A program made the translations under genes and the position numbers. A stretch of 64,000 nt of DNA from positions 186,001-250,000 of the forward strand of contig JADNRV010000069.1 in assembly GCA_015499995.1 (NCBI GenBank). Reading direction: 5' to 3'. Shown piece by piece: positions 45,455 to 57,060 of this stretch. Each line of letters opens with the position of its first letter. The first letter of the stretch is position 1. A model generated the notes under the pieces. It was not told the origin of the DNA and ran no database searches. It saw only the letters and a program-made list of their open reading frames with translations. Origin of the DNA: Flammula alnicola (taxonomy: Eukaryota > Basidiomycota > Agaricomycetes > Agaricales > Strophariaceae).

Positions 45455-47821
45455 ATGGCCGCTTCGCAGAAGTCGAACAAGAAACGCTCAGCGCCCTCCC
45501 AGGCTGGCCCGAAGGCCAAAAAAGCTCACCTTGAGAGCACGAAAACAGATAAGAAGCGAAGTCGGCCCATTACACAACCTTTGGTTGTTGAAGACGCTGG
45601 TTCGGATTCTGAAAGTGGGACTGATAATATTGGAGACGAAGTGGAATTTGAGGATGATGACGCAGAGGATGCTGAACAAGCCATGGAGGTCGATTCAACG
45701 CCGGACCAAAGGCCGAAAGATCCAAATGGTACGCCTTTGCTATTCAAAGAAAAAATATAAGACTGATTCAAGGCTTCGAAAACAGCTGCTCGTGAATCAC
45801 ATAAAGCCCAAAAAGTGCTGCAAGACCAACGACGTGCTGCAAAACCACATTCAACACTTCTTGTAGACGCCAAAAAAGTGTGGTCCCTCGCACGACAGAA
45901 AAATATTCCATCGGCGGAACGGCAGAAACATGTCAAGGATCTGATGAATGTCATTCGCGGCAAAGTCACCGACATTGTGTTTAAGCACGACGCCAGTCGT
46001 ATCGTTCAGACGGCAGTGAAATACGGAGGTCAGAAGGAAAGGGACGAGATCGCAGCCGAACTCAAGGGGAAGTATAAGGAATTGGCGCAAAATAAATATT
46101 CAAAAGTGAGCTTCCTCTTGTCCATCTCCTTGCAGAGTATCTCATCTGTCTGTTTCTTAGTTCCTTGTAACAAAACTCATCAGACTTTGCCCTACACACC
46201 GCCCCTCCATACTCCTCGAATTCCAATCATACGTTCTCCGATTGCTCCTTCATCGTGAAGCATCCTCCGTCCTCGCCGATGCCTTTGAGCTGTACGCCAA
46301 TGCCTACGAACGGACTATACTGCTACGAGAATTTTATGGCAAAGAGGCTGCCTTGTTCAGCCTTACGAGCGGCAGCGAGGGAGAGAAGGAACGCGCCAAG
46401 AAAGGACTCAACGGCGTTCTGGAAGGCTCTGATATCGAGCGAAAGCGAAGGATTCTCGGAGCCGTCAAGGAAAATCTCATTACAATGTACGCTTATCACC
46501 CACCATTCGTGCTAAAACTGACACTGCCGCCCATAGCTTCAATAATTCCGACAAAGGCGCTGTTACACACGGAGTAGTCCATCGTGCTCTCTGGGAGTAT
46601 TTGACTGCAGTCACCACCCTGCCCGAAGAGGCTGAACAGGAAAAGCTCAGACGCGAAATGTTTGACAGGTAAGATAACTTCGACTTCGTGTCTAGAGTCT
46701 AGCTCACCGATTTACAGTTGTCAAGAAGTGCTTGCTGAGATGGTGCACACAAAAGACGGAAGTCGAGTTGTCCGCGAGTTCCTTGCGCAAGGAACTGCTA
46801 AAGTACGTTCTCCTCGACCAGCTCCATTCTCGCACGTCTAAATTTTATTTCGTTTCTCTAGGACCGGAAACAAATCTTGAAAGTTCTGAAACCTCATATC
46901 GAGCGAATGTGTCTCGATGATGAGGCGCAACTTGTCCTCTTCACTGCAATCGATGTCATAGAGTCGGTCTTTTTTCCGTTCAGATTCTCTAATTCGTGCT
47001 TACAAAATTTTAGTGATACCAAACTTCTCTCAAAGAGTCTGATCTCCCTCATCACAGCGTCTGCCACAAAACTATATACCAGCACGCAAGGCCGTCGCAG
47101 CTTGCTATATCTTCTAGTTCCTCGCACTAGACGCCATTTCACCCCTGCCCAGGTTGCTTCCTTGTCAGAAACCGACGAAGTTCGATCACGAACAAGCAAG
47201 AAAAACGCAACGAGTAGGGAGGAGGAAGTTCGGCGAGCGGCGAGCGAAGATCTCATCCATTGGGTTGAGCAATCAGGAGAAGAATTGATCCGAGAGCCAA
47301 CTGGATGCTTGATCATTGCCGAGATTATGCTTTATGGTGAAGGAGGTACGTTTGAGCCTCCTCTAGGCCTTTGACATTGTTGAACTTACGTCGCTTCTTC
47401 AGATAAATCCGGCGCAATACAGATGCTCCTCAAAACCCTCGCCTCACCATCAATACCAGATCCCCACCCCATCGACCTACCCCCTACATCTCGTCTATAC
47501 AAATCCCTTCTCCAAGGCGGCCACTACAATCACACCACCAACACCATCGAGCGGGTACCTACGACGTCATGGGACTCGTCTGCGTTCGCAGATCAGTTTG
47601 TGAGGGTTGTTGGACGCGAGCCATCCGTCGCTATGTGTGTCGGAAATGGGAATGGTGCATTCCTGGTCGCCGAACTTTGTGAAGCTCTCATCCGAGGAGA
47701 GTCGAATTATGGACGACAGAAGGTGAAGGAGTGGTTTGGATCACCAGATGTTGTCAAGCAGATTGAAGCAAGTGAGGTGAAGGGCAAGAAAGTTCTACTA
47801 GAGAAGTTGGAATTACTTTAG
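45455..47821 (+). CDS. PUF6: Pumilio-family protein Puf6 with CPL domain
   Basis: RNA-binding nucleolar protein for 60S subunit assembly (also ASH1 mRNA repression in yeast). A basic, Lys-rich N-terminus (KKRSAPSQAGPKAKKAHL) and an acidic stretch (VEFEDDDAEDAEQAMEV) come first. Then PUF repeats: VIRGKVTDIVFKHDASRIVQ, KGKYKELAQNKYSK, REASSVLADAFELYANAYER, EVLAEMVHTKDGSRVVREFL. The CPL region includes GRRSLLYLLVPRTRRHFTPA and the C-terminus CVGNGNGAFLVAELCEALI. The first intron runs from GTACGC at 45730 to an acceptor AACAG at about 45786, which skips an earlier AAG that would break the frame. All exons examined are in frame. Confidence 0.92.
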
Positions 47822-48024
47822 ATTTTCTTGATGTACTACAACCTACCTATGGTTTTCCTGGTGTCTTATCTTCACCAGACCTATGAACTTTGCGGTCATT
47901 TGCAAACGTGGTAACCAGGTCCTTGAACGTTTGAACTTTGTTGCAGTACAACGGACGGGCCGGCCCGTTGCAGCCGAGGTCTATTTGTTTTTATTTGAAA
48001 TGAAAGACGATAACCTCCAAGTTG

Positions 48025-48919
48025 ATGGCCTCTGACGTCGGACGCGATGTCGACAACGATTGCGAACAGTCTGCTGCTTCTACTAGGCGCGTCTTTCCAA
48101 AGAAATGTTAGGCACCTCTCTACTTGCACCACGTTTGCTGAGAATTATATTGACAGTTCTCTTGTAGGCCTCCCAAAGGCGGTTTCAAGAAGAAACCTCC
48201 TTCCGACGGTACATCGACGCCATTGACACCGGTGAGCACAAAACATTTGTGCTCCGTCAGAGCAAAGGAACTGAATTTTAGGACTACAAGTCTTTGGCTG
48301 TACAACTGTCATATCTCCATCAACCTCGACCCTTCAAGAACCCCCACTATACCAAAAACATTAATCGCAGGGCTAAGAACCTTAAAACAGTACTCGCCCA
48401 GGAACGAGAACGAGAGAGGGTAGAGAGGGAGACGAGAAAGTCTGTAAGAGATGAACCAGAAGTAACTGCCCCACAAAGGATGGTTGATGCTCCTGAGGAA
48501 GTTCCGACCTGTGAGTGTCTGAATAACGTGTTATGTCTTCTCCGCATGTTGATTTTATACTTCCAAGACATAACGATAGAGGCACCACCCTCTGTTATAC
48601 CCCATACACATCTTTGCGATATCACAGGACTAGAGGTCTGATTTTTCCGAGTCTTGGCTAAAAGGATAAATACTTACCAAGTGTGACAGGCGCCTTACAC
48701 AGATCCTACCACAGGGCTTCGGTACCACGATAAGAATGTCTATGAGATTATCAAAGGACTGGTATGCTTTTTGTTTCGCTCCATGTACTGTTTCTCATGC
48801 AGCGGGCTAGAGTGCAAGCATCGCAAAGGACTATTTGTCAGGTACGTGATGTTATTCGTATAGCTTGTCCCTTGCTCATCGGGCTTGCAGCTCGGGGCGT
48901 CAATTCTATCGTCAAGTAA
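48025..48919 (+). CDS. IES6: INO80 complex subunit Ies6 (YL1 C-terminal domain)
   Basis: Subunit of the INO80 chromatin remodeller, partner of Arp5. The central part (LAVQLSYLHQPRPFKNPHY, then NINRRAKNLKTVLAQERERE) and the YL1_C domain (PHTHLCDITGLE, APYTDPTTGLRYHDKNVYE, SASIAKDYLSARGV) identify the family, and the size is right. Exons after about 48175 are secure, including one starting at the ACATAACG near 48569. The first exon is uncertain: the ATG at 48025 gives MASDVGRDVDND and ...RRVFPKK, but joining it in frame needs a weak acceptor (CAAAG, about 48178). The stop TAA is at 48917-48919. Confidence 0.85.
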
Positions 48920-49228
48920 CTTGCTGTATTTTATGATTGACGCCGCCGCTGACGGCAATGTATTTCAAATTTCATGTATTGATATAATAATGCTAATTGG
49001 GACCACTGTTATCTGTGCATATTTTAGCTTACCTGAAAGCGACGAACAGACGTAACGCAGCTGTGCTAACGTCTATTATATATTCTCACTCGATCGCCGA
49101 AGAGACCTCGGCCAGCAAAGCAGCTTTTTGAGCTGAGCGTGGCTTGAGTCTCAACGAGAATGGTTCCGGAAAGCTGGTCAAGCCACAGATGCGATGAGAT
49201 TCAAAATTCGCGAACTCAAGAAATTCAC
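48920..49228. other. convergent intergenic region
   Basis: Nothing recognised. Confidence 0.4.
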
Positions 49229-50734
49229 CTACGTGATCGTTCCAGGAGTGTATTCGGACGTGGGCATCACCTCCTTCCCATTCTCGTCAAGCCCAGGGAG
49301 GATATCGCACGTCGCAAGTGTCGTTGCGATGATGGCAAACAACGTTCCCTGTGCAAAATACTGTCCAGGACACACTCGCCTACCAAACCCAAACAGGAGA
49401 TCTGTGACTTTGGCCATCTCGGAATCGCTGCCGTTAAAGCGCTCGGGATAAAATTCCTCGGGATTTGGGAATACTTCTGGGTCATGAAGCATGTGCCTTG
49501 ACGTTAATCAGGATGTGGGCGCGATTTCTTCTCTCCAAAAGATACGTACCACACATTGGGCAAGATCAAGGCACCTTTAGGAAGGTGGAACCCCTCGTAA
49601 ATGTCGTCTTGAGTAAGAGCATGAGGTATACCTGGTCCAGTAAATCAGAAAGGACGAGTGCAGCGGACGAAGAAACAAACCAAGAGGGAGGGGAGGTCCA
49701 CACCGGAAAACCTCCATCATGATGCTTCGAATATAAGGCAAGTTCGGTTTGTCATTGATAGCAGGTAACCGATCCTTGCTTATGGCAGCGTCGAGTTCTG
49801 CTTGAGCTTTCGCCTGAATTCTGGGATACAGTATCATTGCCCTCAGAAATGTCAGCGTAGACGAAATGGTCTTGGTACCATTTTATCGGTCACTAGTGCA
49901 CTGAATATGAAAATCGAGGAGAAAGACTCACAGTTTCCGATCCACCTGCCATGACAGTTATTGCAGTCCACACCAGACTGTGCTCTTCGTCCTTCGAGAG
50001 TTTCCCTCCCGCTTCTTGGATGATTCCTCCACAAAGATTTGGCATCAGACTTTTCCCGGTTTCCTGACGGGAAATTCAAAGCCATCAGGTTTCATTATGT
50101 AAATTCAATGTCACCTCACTTACAAGGTTCTTCTTGCAGCACTCGTAAGGACTCCAGGCTGCGTCACATATAACCTGACGCCATTCCTCCGCCGCCTTTA
50201 GGAAACCAGAGCCTGGCATCCATCGTGGTAAGTACTTAACTAGAGCGTGGATTAATCATTATGAGAACTGAGAGCCTGAGGATTTCTCCGAAAGAGCAGA
50301 CCTACGGGCAGGGACAAAATCGACGAGGAACTTGCCAGGCGTCGATGTCTTGCTAAAAATGGCGACTGCAGCTAGCGGAGTTGCAAGAATGGGGTCATCT
50401 GCAGAGTGCACATAGTATCCATATGTAATTCGGGTAATTATCGTCCCTATCCTCCTGTTTATTTTCAAGCCTCAACGTCAGTGAGGCTCGTGCGAATCAC
50501 CTTCAATTGAAAAACGTACAGCTGAATCTCAGAAACCAGCGACGCTGAGTCCTCGAGCAAGTTCGAGACGAGAACTGCAGCTTCCTTTTCCTGCAAAGGA
50601 TAGTATCCTGGGATCATGCTTGGACTGAAGCCTTGAGCGATTATGCGACCATCAGGAAAAAACGTCCGGGCCGTAGTTAACTGCCAAGCTTTGTTGTTCG
50701 GCATAGGCTTCGGCGGCCGACATTTACACGGCAT
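49229..50734 (-). pseudogene. cytochrome P450 lacking its N-terminus
   Basis: Haem mono-oxygenase of the agaricomycete CYP64-like kind. From residue about 90 of a normal P450 onward the parts are present: RIIAQGFSPSM, TRITYGYYV, the I-helix AGGSET, KAQAELDA, the E-X-X-R segment MMEVFRCGPPLPLG, ALTQDDIYEGFHLPKG, NPEEFYPERF and the haem loop FGFGRRVCPGQYFA with its Cys ligand. Introns are GT-AG and in frame. What is missing is the membrane anchor, the Pro-rich hinge and substrate-recognition start; the piece before RIIAQGF also lacks the W-R of helix C. The frame ends at TAG 49229, some 15-20 residues short. The catalytic core could still fold, but without anchor and helix C the gene is probably dead. 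Confidence 0.7.
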
Positions 50735-52201
50735 GCGGTTATGTTGATCTCCGTTGCCTATTTAGCGTTCCGGGAGCTGTGGCTGATGACACGGTTGTGC
50801 ATTGTTGCCAGGACATGCAGCTACGTTGTTCGGAATAGCCTTCTCTACGAAAATAGAGACTATGATCACTATGAAGGCTACGTATAAATTACTTGCTTAA
50901 ATCTCCAAGTCAGCAGGTTTTATTATACAGATGAACATATCAGTTATTGCTAGCTTATTACATTGCTGTAGGCTACAAGGATTCGAAATGTCGACTCTGA
51001 TTTTGTGCCGGAGTCAGCCTGAGGCTCGCCGCTCTGCTCTGAGTCTTTTAAATTGGAAGTTCATTCTCAATCGAGGACTGCAGCTGATATTGTCCCCTTT
51101 GCGAACGTTGGAATCCAGGTTGCTCGAATTCTGTTCAAGTTAGATCAAACTCCGACACACGTGACTTCGTTGATTGAAGCACAACTTGAACCCGTCGCCA
51201 AGTCAACTTGAACCTCCTGTTCTTCCACCTCCACCACCACCGCTATGCGCCTGCACGCCAACGGCATACACAACCTTTCACCACCGTGACACATTGCTCT
51301 CTTTAGTAGGCCTGGCGTCAACTATGCAACACAACACCTACAAATTATCAAAACAGCAAGCCTGGCATTGCCGAACAACTGTGAATGCGTGACCGCTATG
51401 GTAAGTGGTATGTACTGGAACGGACTCTACACATCTTCACTAACACTCTTTATCCATTGCGCAGGAACAACGGAATATTTGGCGACCTTGAGAAGTAGCA
51501 GGGCCACGGAAATTTTAAGGGTGTATATGGTTGGATCCTGCCAGCCCGGTAAGTTCCAGAGTCCCTCGAGCGTGAAGTATTGCTGATGCGTCTCTTCAAA
51601 GATGTCGGCTGACTCCCAAGCTTATCTGAGTAGAGACCCAATGTATGCCCAACCATCGTTTCCAACCTTGCTTTGACTGGGCCCCCTCACTTGCTCCTTT
51701 GACAGGCTATTTTCTGACAGTGGCCGAGATTTGTTCGCTGCATTGCTTGACAATGCCACGAACAATTATCCATCTGCCACTGCCATTTGTGATCAACTGT
51801 TGCCTCGTCACATCCCGTCCACCTTGTATGCTTTCGACAGTGCTATCCGGGAATCAGCATGGAAGTCATAGTAATGAGCGTAATTAGTTTTTCCATAATC
51901 TACCTTTTCATTAATTTATTTCATTATCTATTTCCCAATGAGACGTGATCTGTAATTCCTGCCCTGCACTATCAGGATTCTTAGTAAAAATCCTACCTAG
52001 TCTATAGATCAACACATAGACTACGTTAACAATTGTGCTACAATGCTACAGGAACAACGTAGATAAATATAGCAGCACTACGGAGCTACATCGCCCTATA
52101 TTTTAGGGGGATGTCGACGGGTCTATAAGTGCTATGTATGCTACATTTTACAATGTATACTTAGGGTTTTTTCCTGATGACGTTGCTTGCGACAATGGTC
52201 A
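50735..52201. other. region between two P450 fragments, no gene recognised
   Basis: Contains an open remnant at about 51700-51870 (plus; RDLFAALLDNATNNYPSA) that I do not recognise and a 10 bp stem hairpin at about 52090-52114 (ATCGCCCTATATTTTAGGGG). No terminal repeats or target duplication were found. Confidence 0.35.
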
Positions 52202-52752
52202 TCATATGGTTGCAGTACGAAGGACTGGTTTGCACCGACGCTGAACATTTGACTTGAGACCCAACACTAGCAGTAAAATAGGCCAGTTCACATACAGCTC
52301 TCCTGCCATAACCTAAGCACAGTTATGACCATTTAACTTCGGAATTCATAAAACTAGCAGCAATGGAGATTGACTCACCATTTGTGGTCGATCGGAATAT
52401 ATGGACGATCTCTTATCCAGTAAATCCTTGGCTATCTTTTCCGAATTTACAACAACCAAGGACCGCCCAAACACATTGAGGTGGATAATGTCGCCTAGGG
52501 GGGGGGGGAAAGAAGACCTTTAATAAGGCAATACTTCACTCTGAGTCCGATAAATATACCATAAGTTTTCTTCCACTCGGATAAGACCAACCAAGGGCGC
52601 TCTGTCGGTATTTGATGAGCATTTCCAACGACTGGCAGGCATCGCGGTCCAGGAGGCAGTCGTTTGTGTTCGGACGATATGTTATAGTAGTATAGGAACA
52701 AGCCTCCCAAAACAGCGACCGAGATGAGAGCATTAGATAGCAAGGCGTCCAT
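52202..52752 (-). pseudogene. cytochrome P450 N-terminal fragment
   Basis: Begins with a membrane anchor (ALISVAVLGGLFLYYY), the hinge LPPGPRCLPVVGNAHQIP, and KKTYG; exon 2 (52494-52379) continues DIIHLNVFGRSLVVVNS and DLLDKRSSIYSDRPQM; exon 3 starts at 52312 with VMAGELYVNW, then loses the helix C motif and stops at TGA 52202-52204. Introns are GT-AG; the first contains an 11-12 base run of C on this strand just before its acceptor. The fragment overlaps in family position with the start of the downstream P450 piece, so the two are remains of two different genes rather than one interrupted gene. Confidence 0.7.
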
Positions 52753-53257
52753 TGAACTGAAAGGTGGAATAGGACTCGTGAGCAATCCTATCAATAAGTG
52801 GCTTGACAGGTTCCTTTCGTGCCGTTGCTATTAATCGGTACCCACGAAGAAGGTTTTGCTGGGCAATTAAATTGAGTCGAAAATCATACAGTTGTCTTCA
52901 ATAATATTACATCTGAAAATTCCATATTTCTGGGTCGAACGCGCTGGCACTTAATGCAATGTAGAGGTCCAAGCAGGTAGAAGTCGAATACAGAGTACAT
53001 ACAAAGTACATACTTACAAAAAGTCCGGAATTACGGCGATCACCGAAGAGCGGCAATTTTCGCCTTGTTCTCCAGATCATGAATTCCATGCAAATTCCAT
53101 GCCATTCAACATCTTTTACAGGAACTTTGCGAGTGCGAGCCTCTCTCTATAAAATTATGCTGTTGCATATCGATGGAGGTCCGCCGGTCATAAACGCCAT
53201 CCTTTTTGCGTTTAACGTTGCAGGACGTTCAGTAGAATTTCCCACTACCCATGTGAC
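52753..53257. other. flank between P450 fragment and satellite element
   Basis: Nothing recognised. Confidence 0.4.
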
Positions 53258-53347
53258 ACCTTGTGTGACTAAGGTGCCATCACTGATGGCATAGCCTCAC
53301 GAGCTCGTGGTGGCTATTTTTACCCATTAACAATGGACGAGCTCGTG
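53258..53347 (+). repeat. left terminal inverted repeat
   Basis: Starts ACCTTGTGTGACTAAGG and contains CCATCACTGATGG and CACGAGCTCGTG, a perfect 12 bp palindrome. Confidence 0.75.
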
Positions 53348-53640
53348 TTAATTAAGGAATGGGCAAGCTTGAGGTAGATCAATGGATGAGCTGGCCATCA
53401 GGGCCAATGGCGGAGCTGTTTGCCCTTGGATGCATGGACGAGCTCTTGTTCCATTGATGGATGAGCTCGTCAAATTGGTGTTTTTGGGCTGGGGGGGGGG
53501 AGGATTTTGTCGATATATTATATAGATTCTGCATTACCTCTTGCTCAGTAATATATTGAATTGCTATGCCGGAGCCATTTTGCATCAGAATTTGCATTGA
53601 ACGCCAAATCCAGTGATTTCTCAGGGAAACCCTCTGACAA

Positions 53641-53876
53641 GTGTGTCTGATCTCTAGGGAAATATATCTGACTTCCGGAAAAGTGCATTTAACTTCCGGG
53701 GAGGTGTGTCTGATCTCCAGGAAAGTGCAGCTGACTTCCAGAAAAGTGTGTCTGACTTCCCGGGAAATGTGTCTGCCTTCTAGGAAAGTGCATCTAATCT
53801 CCGGGGAAGTGCATCTGATCTCTGGGGAAGTGCATCTGACTTCCAGGAAAGTGCATTTGACTTCCAGGGAAACACA
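53641..53876 (+). repeat. 21 bp minisatellite, about 11 units
   Basis: Unit like AAGTGCATCTGACTTCCAGG plus one base. Because 21 is a multiple of three, one frame stays open and spells a 7-residue repeat (KVHLTSR-like); I regard this as a by-product, not a gene. Confidence 0.8.
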
Positions 53877-53877
53877 G

Positions 53878-55760
53878 TGAGTCTCCTGGAATGTATGCAG
53901 AGCTCTGGAGATGCATACAGTCCGCCGGAATGCATGTGGAGCTCTGGAGATGCATGCAGGTCCCCCGGAATGTATACAGAGAGCTGGAGAGGCTTACATG
54001 TCTGCCTAAATTAATACGGAGTCCGGATTTGCTTGTGAATCCGCCAGAATGCACACGGAGCTCTGGAGATGCTTACATGTCCACCTAAATTAATACGGAG
54101 TCTGGATTTGCTTGTAAGTCCGCCGGAATGCACACGGAGCTCCGGAGATGCATGCAGCTCCGCCGGAATGCACACAGAGGTCCGGAGATGCATGCAGCTC
54201 CGCCGGAATGCACACAGAGGTCCGGAGATGCATGCAGCTTCGCCGGAATGCACGCAGAGCTCTGGAGATGCATTTAGGTCCAGAAAAATTTATGCATAGT
54301 GCCAGAGAGGCTTACATGTCTGCCTAAATTAAACTGGAGTCCGGATGTGCTTGTGAGTCTGCCAGAATGCATGCGGAGCTCCTGAGATGCATGCAGGTCC
54401 TCCGGAATGCACGCGGAGCTCTGGAGAGGCTTACATGTCCACCTAAATTAATACAGAGTCCGGATTTGCTTGCAAGTGCGCCGGAATGCATGCAAAGCTC
54501 CGGAGATGCATGCAGGTCCACCGGAATGCACACAGAGCGTTGGAGAGGCTCATATGTCCGCATAAATTAATACGGAGTCCGGATTTGCTTGTGAGTCCGC
54601 CAGAATGCATGCGGAGCTCTGGAGATGCATACAGGTATGCCGGAATGCACATAGAGGTCCGGAGATACATATAGGTCAGCCTAAATTAATACAGAGTCCG
54701 GATTGCTTGTGAGTCCACCGGAATGCACGAGGAGCTCCGGAGATGCATACAGGTCCACCTAAATTTATGCGGAGCTCTGGAGAGGCTTACATGTCTGCCT
54801 AAATTAATATGGTGTCCGGATTTGCTTGTGAGTCCGCCAGAATGCGTGCGAAGGTCTGGAGATGCATGCAGGTCCGCCGGAATGCACGCAGAGCTCCGGA
54901 GAGGCGTACATGTCCACCTAAATTAATACAGATTCCGGATTTGCTTGTGAGTCCGCCGGAATGTGTGCGGAGGTCCGGAGATGCATACATGTCCGCCTAA
55001 ATTAATACAGAGTCCAGATTTGCTTGTGAGTCCGCCGGAATGCATGCAGAGCTCCAGAGATGCATGCAGGTCCGCCGGAATGCATGCAGAGCTCCAGAGA
55101 TGCATGCAGGTCCGCCGAAATGCATGCAGAGCTCCAGAGATGCATGCAGGTCCGCCGGAATGCACACGGAGCTCTGGAAAGGCTTACATGTCCGCCTAAA
55201 TTAATACGGAGTCCAGATTTGCTTGTGAGTCCGCCGGAATGCACATGGAGCTCCGGAAATGCATACAGGTCCACCTAAATTTATGCGGAGCTCCAGAGAG
55301 CCTTATAGGTCTGCCGGAATGCACGCAGAGCTCTGGAGAGGCTTCCATGTCCACCTAAATTAATACAGATTCCGGATTTGCTTGTGAATCCGCCGGAATG
55401 TGCGCGGAGGTCCGGAGATGCATACAGGTCCACCAGAATGCACATAGAGCTCCGGAAATGCATATAGGTCCACCTAAATTTATGCGGAGCTCTGGAGAGG
55501 CTTATAGGTCTGCCTAAATTAACACAGAGTCCGGATTTGCTTGTGACTCTGCCAGAATGCATGCGGAGGTCCGGAGATGCATACAGGTCTGCCGGAATGC
55601 ACATGGCCCTCCGGAGATGCATACAGATCCACCTCAATTTATGCAGAGCTCCGGAGAGGCTTATAGGTCCACCTAAACTTACATAGAGCTCTGGAGAGGC
55701 TTAGATGTCTGCCTAAATTAACACGGAGTCCGGATTTGCTTGTGACTCTGCCAGAATGTA
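53878..55760 (+). repeat. 40 bp satellite array, forward orientation
   Basis: About 47 monomers of exactly 40 bp. Three monomer types can be told apart: A with GCCGGAATGCACACGGAGCT then CCGGAGATGCATGCA; B with CCTAAATTAATACGGAGTCC then GGATTTGCTTGTGA; C with CCACCTAAATTTATGCGGAG then a GGAGAGGCTTACA end. They recur in ordered groups (C or A, then B, then one or more A), a higher-order structure. Local homogenisation is visible, for example near-identical A monomers at 55040-55155. Confidence 0.9.
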
Positions 55761-57060
55761 TATGGACCTTGGGTCTCTAGATTAAAGAACAGACATCTAG
55801 GCACACAACAGGCCGGGTCACGTGAAATTGCCAAAGGCACCGAGGACGTGGAGCAGTGGGGTAAAAGCAGACGCCCATAGATGTGCCTGTAGCAATGCCG
55901 ATCAAAGCTCAGATCAAAGGGATACCTATTTGGAAATATATACCATATCGGGTATGTCTGGCTACAGTAAGATGTCCAGGGTGCATAACACGACATACCG
56001 AGATCCCAGATGCACACTGAGGGTACTAGGTTACAGGGTACAGTCTTAAGTGCTTAAGTTAGCTGAACCGAAGGTGATCTGAGCTCCTGATGCATCCAAA
56101 AATGCACAATCAAGTGAAAGCACATGGAAACTGTACTCCACAGTCTTCCACCCATGCACAAATGCTTATGAATTCTCTATAATCTCGTCATTGTGTCTAT
56201 GTAATAATATTTAATCTCAGTAGTATACAAGTAGCCCTGTAACACTGTAGAAGACAAGCAATTTACCACCCATGAGTTTTGAGCGCTTAAGATCTCATCT
56301 AAGGGTTCCGCCTCTAAGGTATTTCAAAAGCAAGTGTCCCAATATAATAAAAAACCAGTAAACATTCTAAATAAACTGTCTAAGATAAGATGGCATGCCT
56401 AAGTGGTTTACCAAGTTAAAGAAAAGAGAGTTATAAACTGAGGGACTTGTCTAAGTGACTTGTTCAAAACCACCTATTGTCAAAGGACATCTGGGGACCT
56501 GGACTGTAGTGCCAGTAGATGAAAGTGTCTACGTGCCTCTGGCCATCATAGTGTCAGTAGATGAAAGTGTCTACGTGCCTCTGGCCATCGTAGTGTCAGC
56601 AGATAAGACATCTGTGTGCCTCTTTCCACAAGCATAGTTTTGAGATAAGTTAAAGGGCGTAGAGCTATCTTCTCAATTGGAGAACAAGTTAAGACAACAA
56701 GTTAAGACAAGATCAGATAGCAGTTTGTGCATAGAGCACTTCAGAACACCAGTTATGAATATACACAAGTCTATTGGACTTAAAATGACCTATTGACTAT
56801 TAGGCACTTGAGACCTTGTCCAAGCCATTATATAGTTAAGAACCTTCTTTTATAGCAAGTCTACTATCAGGTATTGATATTATAAAACTATTATCCTCCC
56901 CTTGGATGAACTAAGTCAACTAAATATTAATTTGGGTGTTTGAAGTGTAGACTACTAGTATTAGAAGTGAAGCAAGTTAGATTTGATAGTGATCCTGTTA
57001 GTAGACATTACAAAGTCTATTAAATGTGACTACTTTATTATCTAGTAGTTCGCACACACC
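55761..57060. other. unique centre of the palindromic element
   Basis: About 1.3 kb, A/T-richer, no coding signal. It holds a 42 bp tandem repeat (about 2.5 copies, 56514-56610; unit starts AGTAGATGAAAGTGTCTACG). It would be the loop if the two arrays paired. Confidence 0.6.

Noticed and set aside
50735..52201. Possible transposon insertion splitting one P450
   Set aside because: The two P450 pieces overlap in family position, and no terminal repeat or target duplication was found.
53878..55760. CRISPR-like array
   Set aside because: There are no unique spacers between repeats; it is a plain satellite in a eukaryotic genome.
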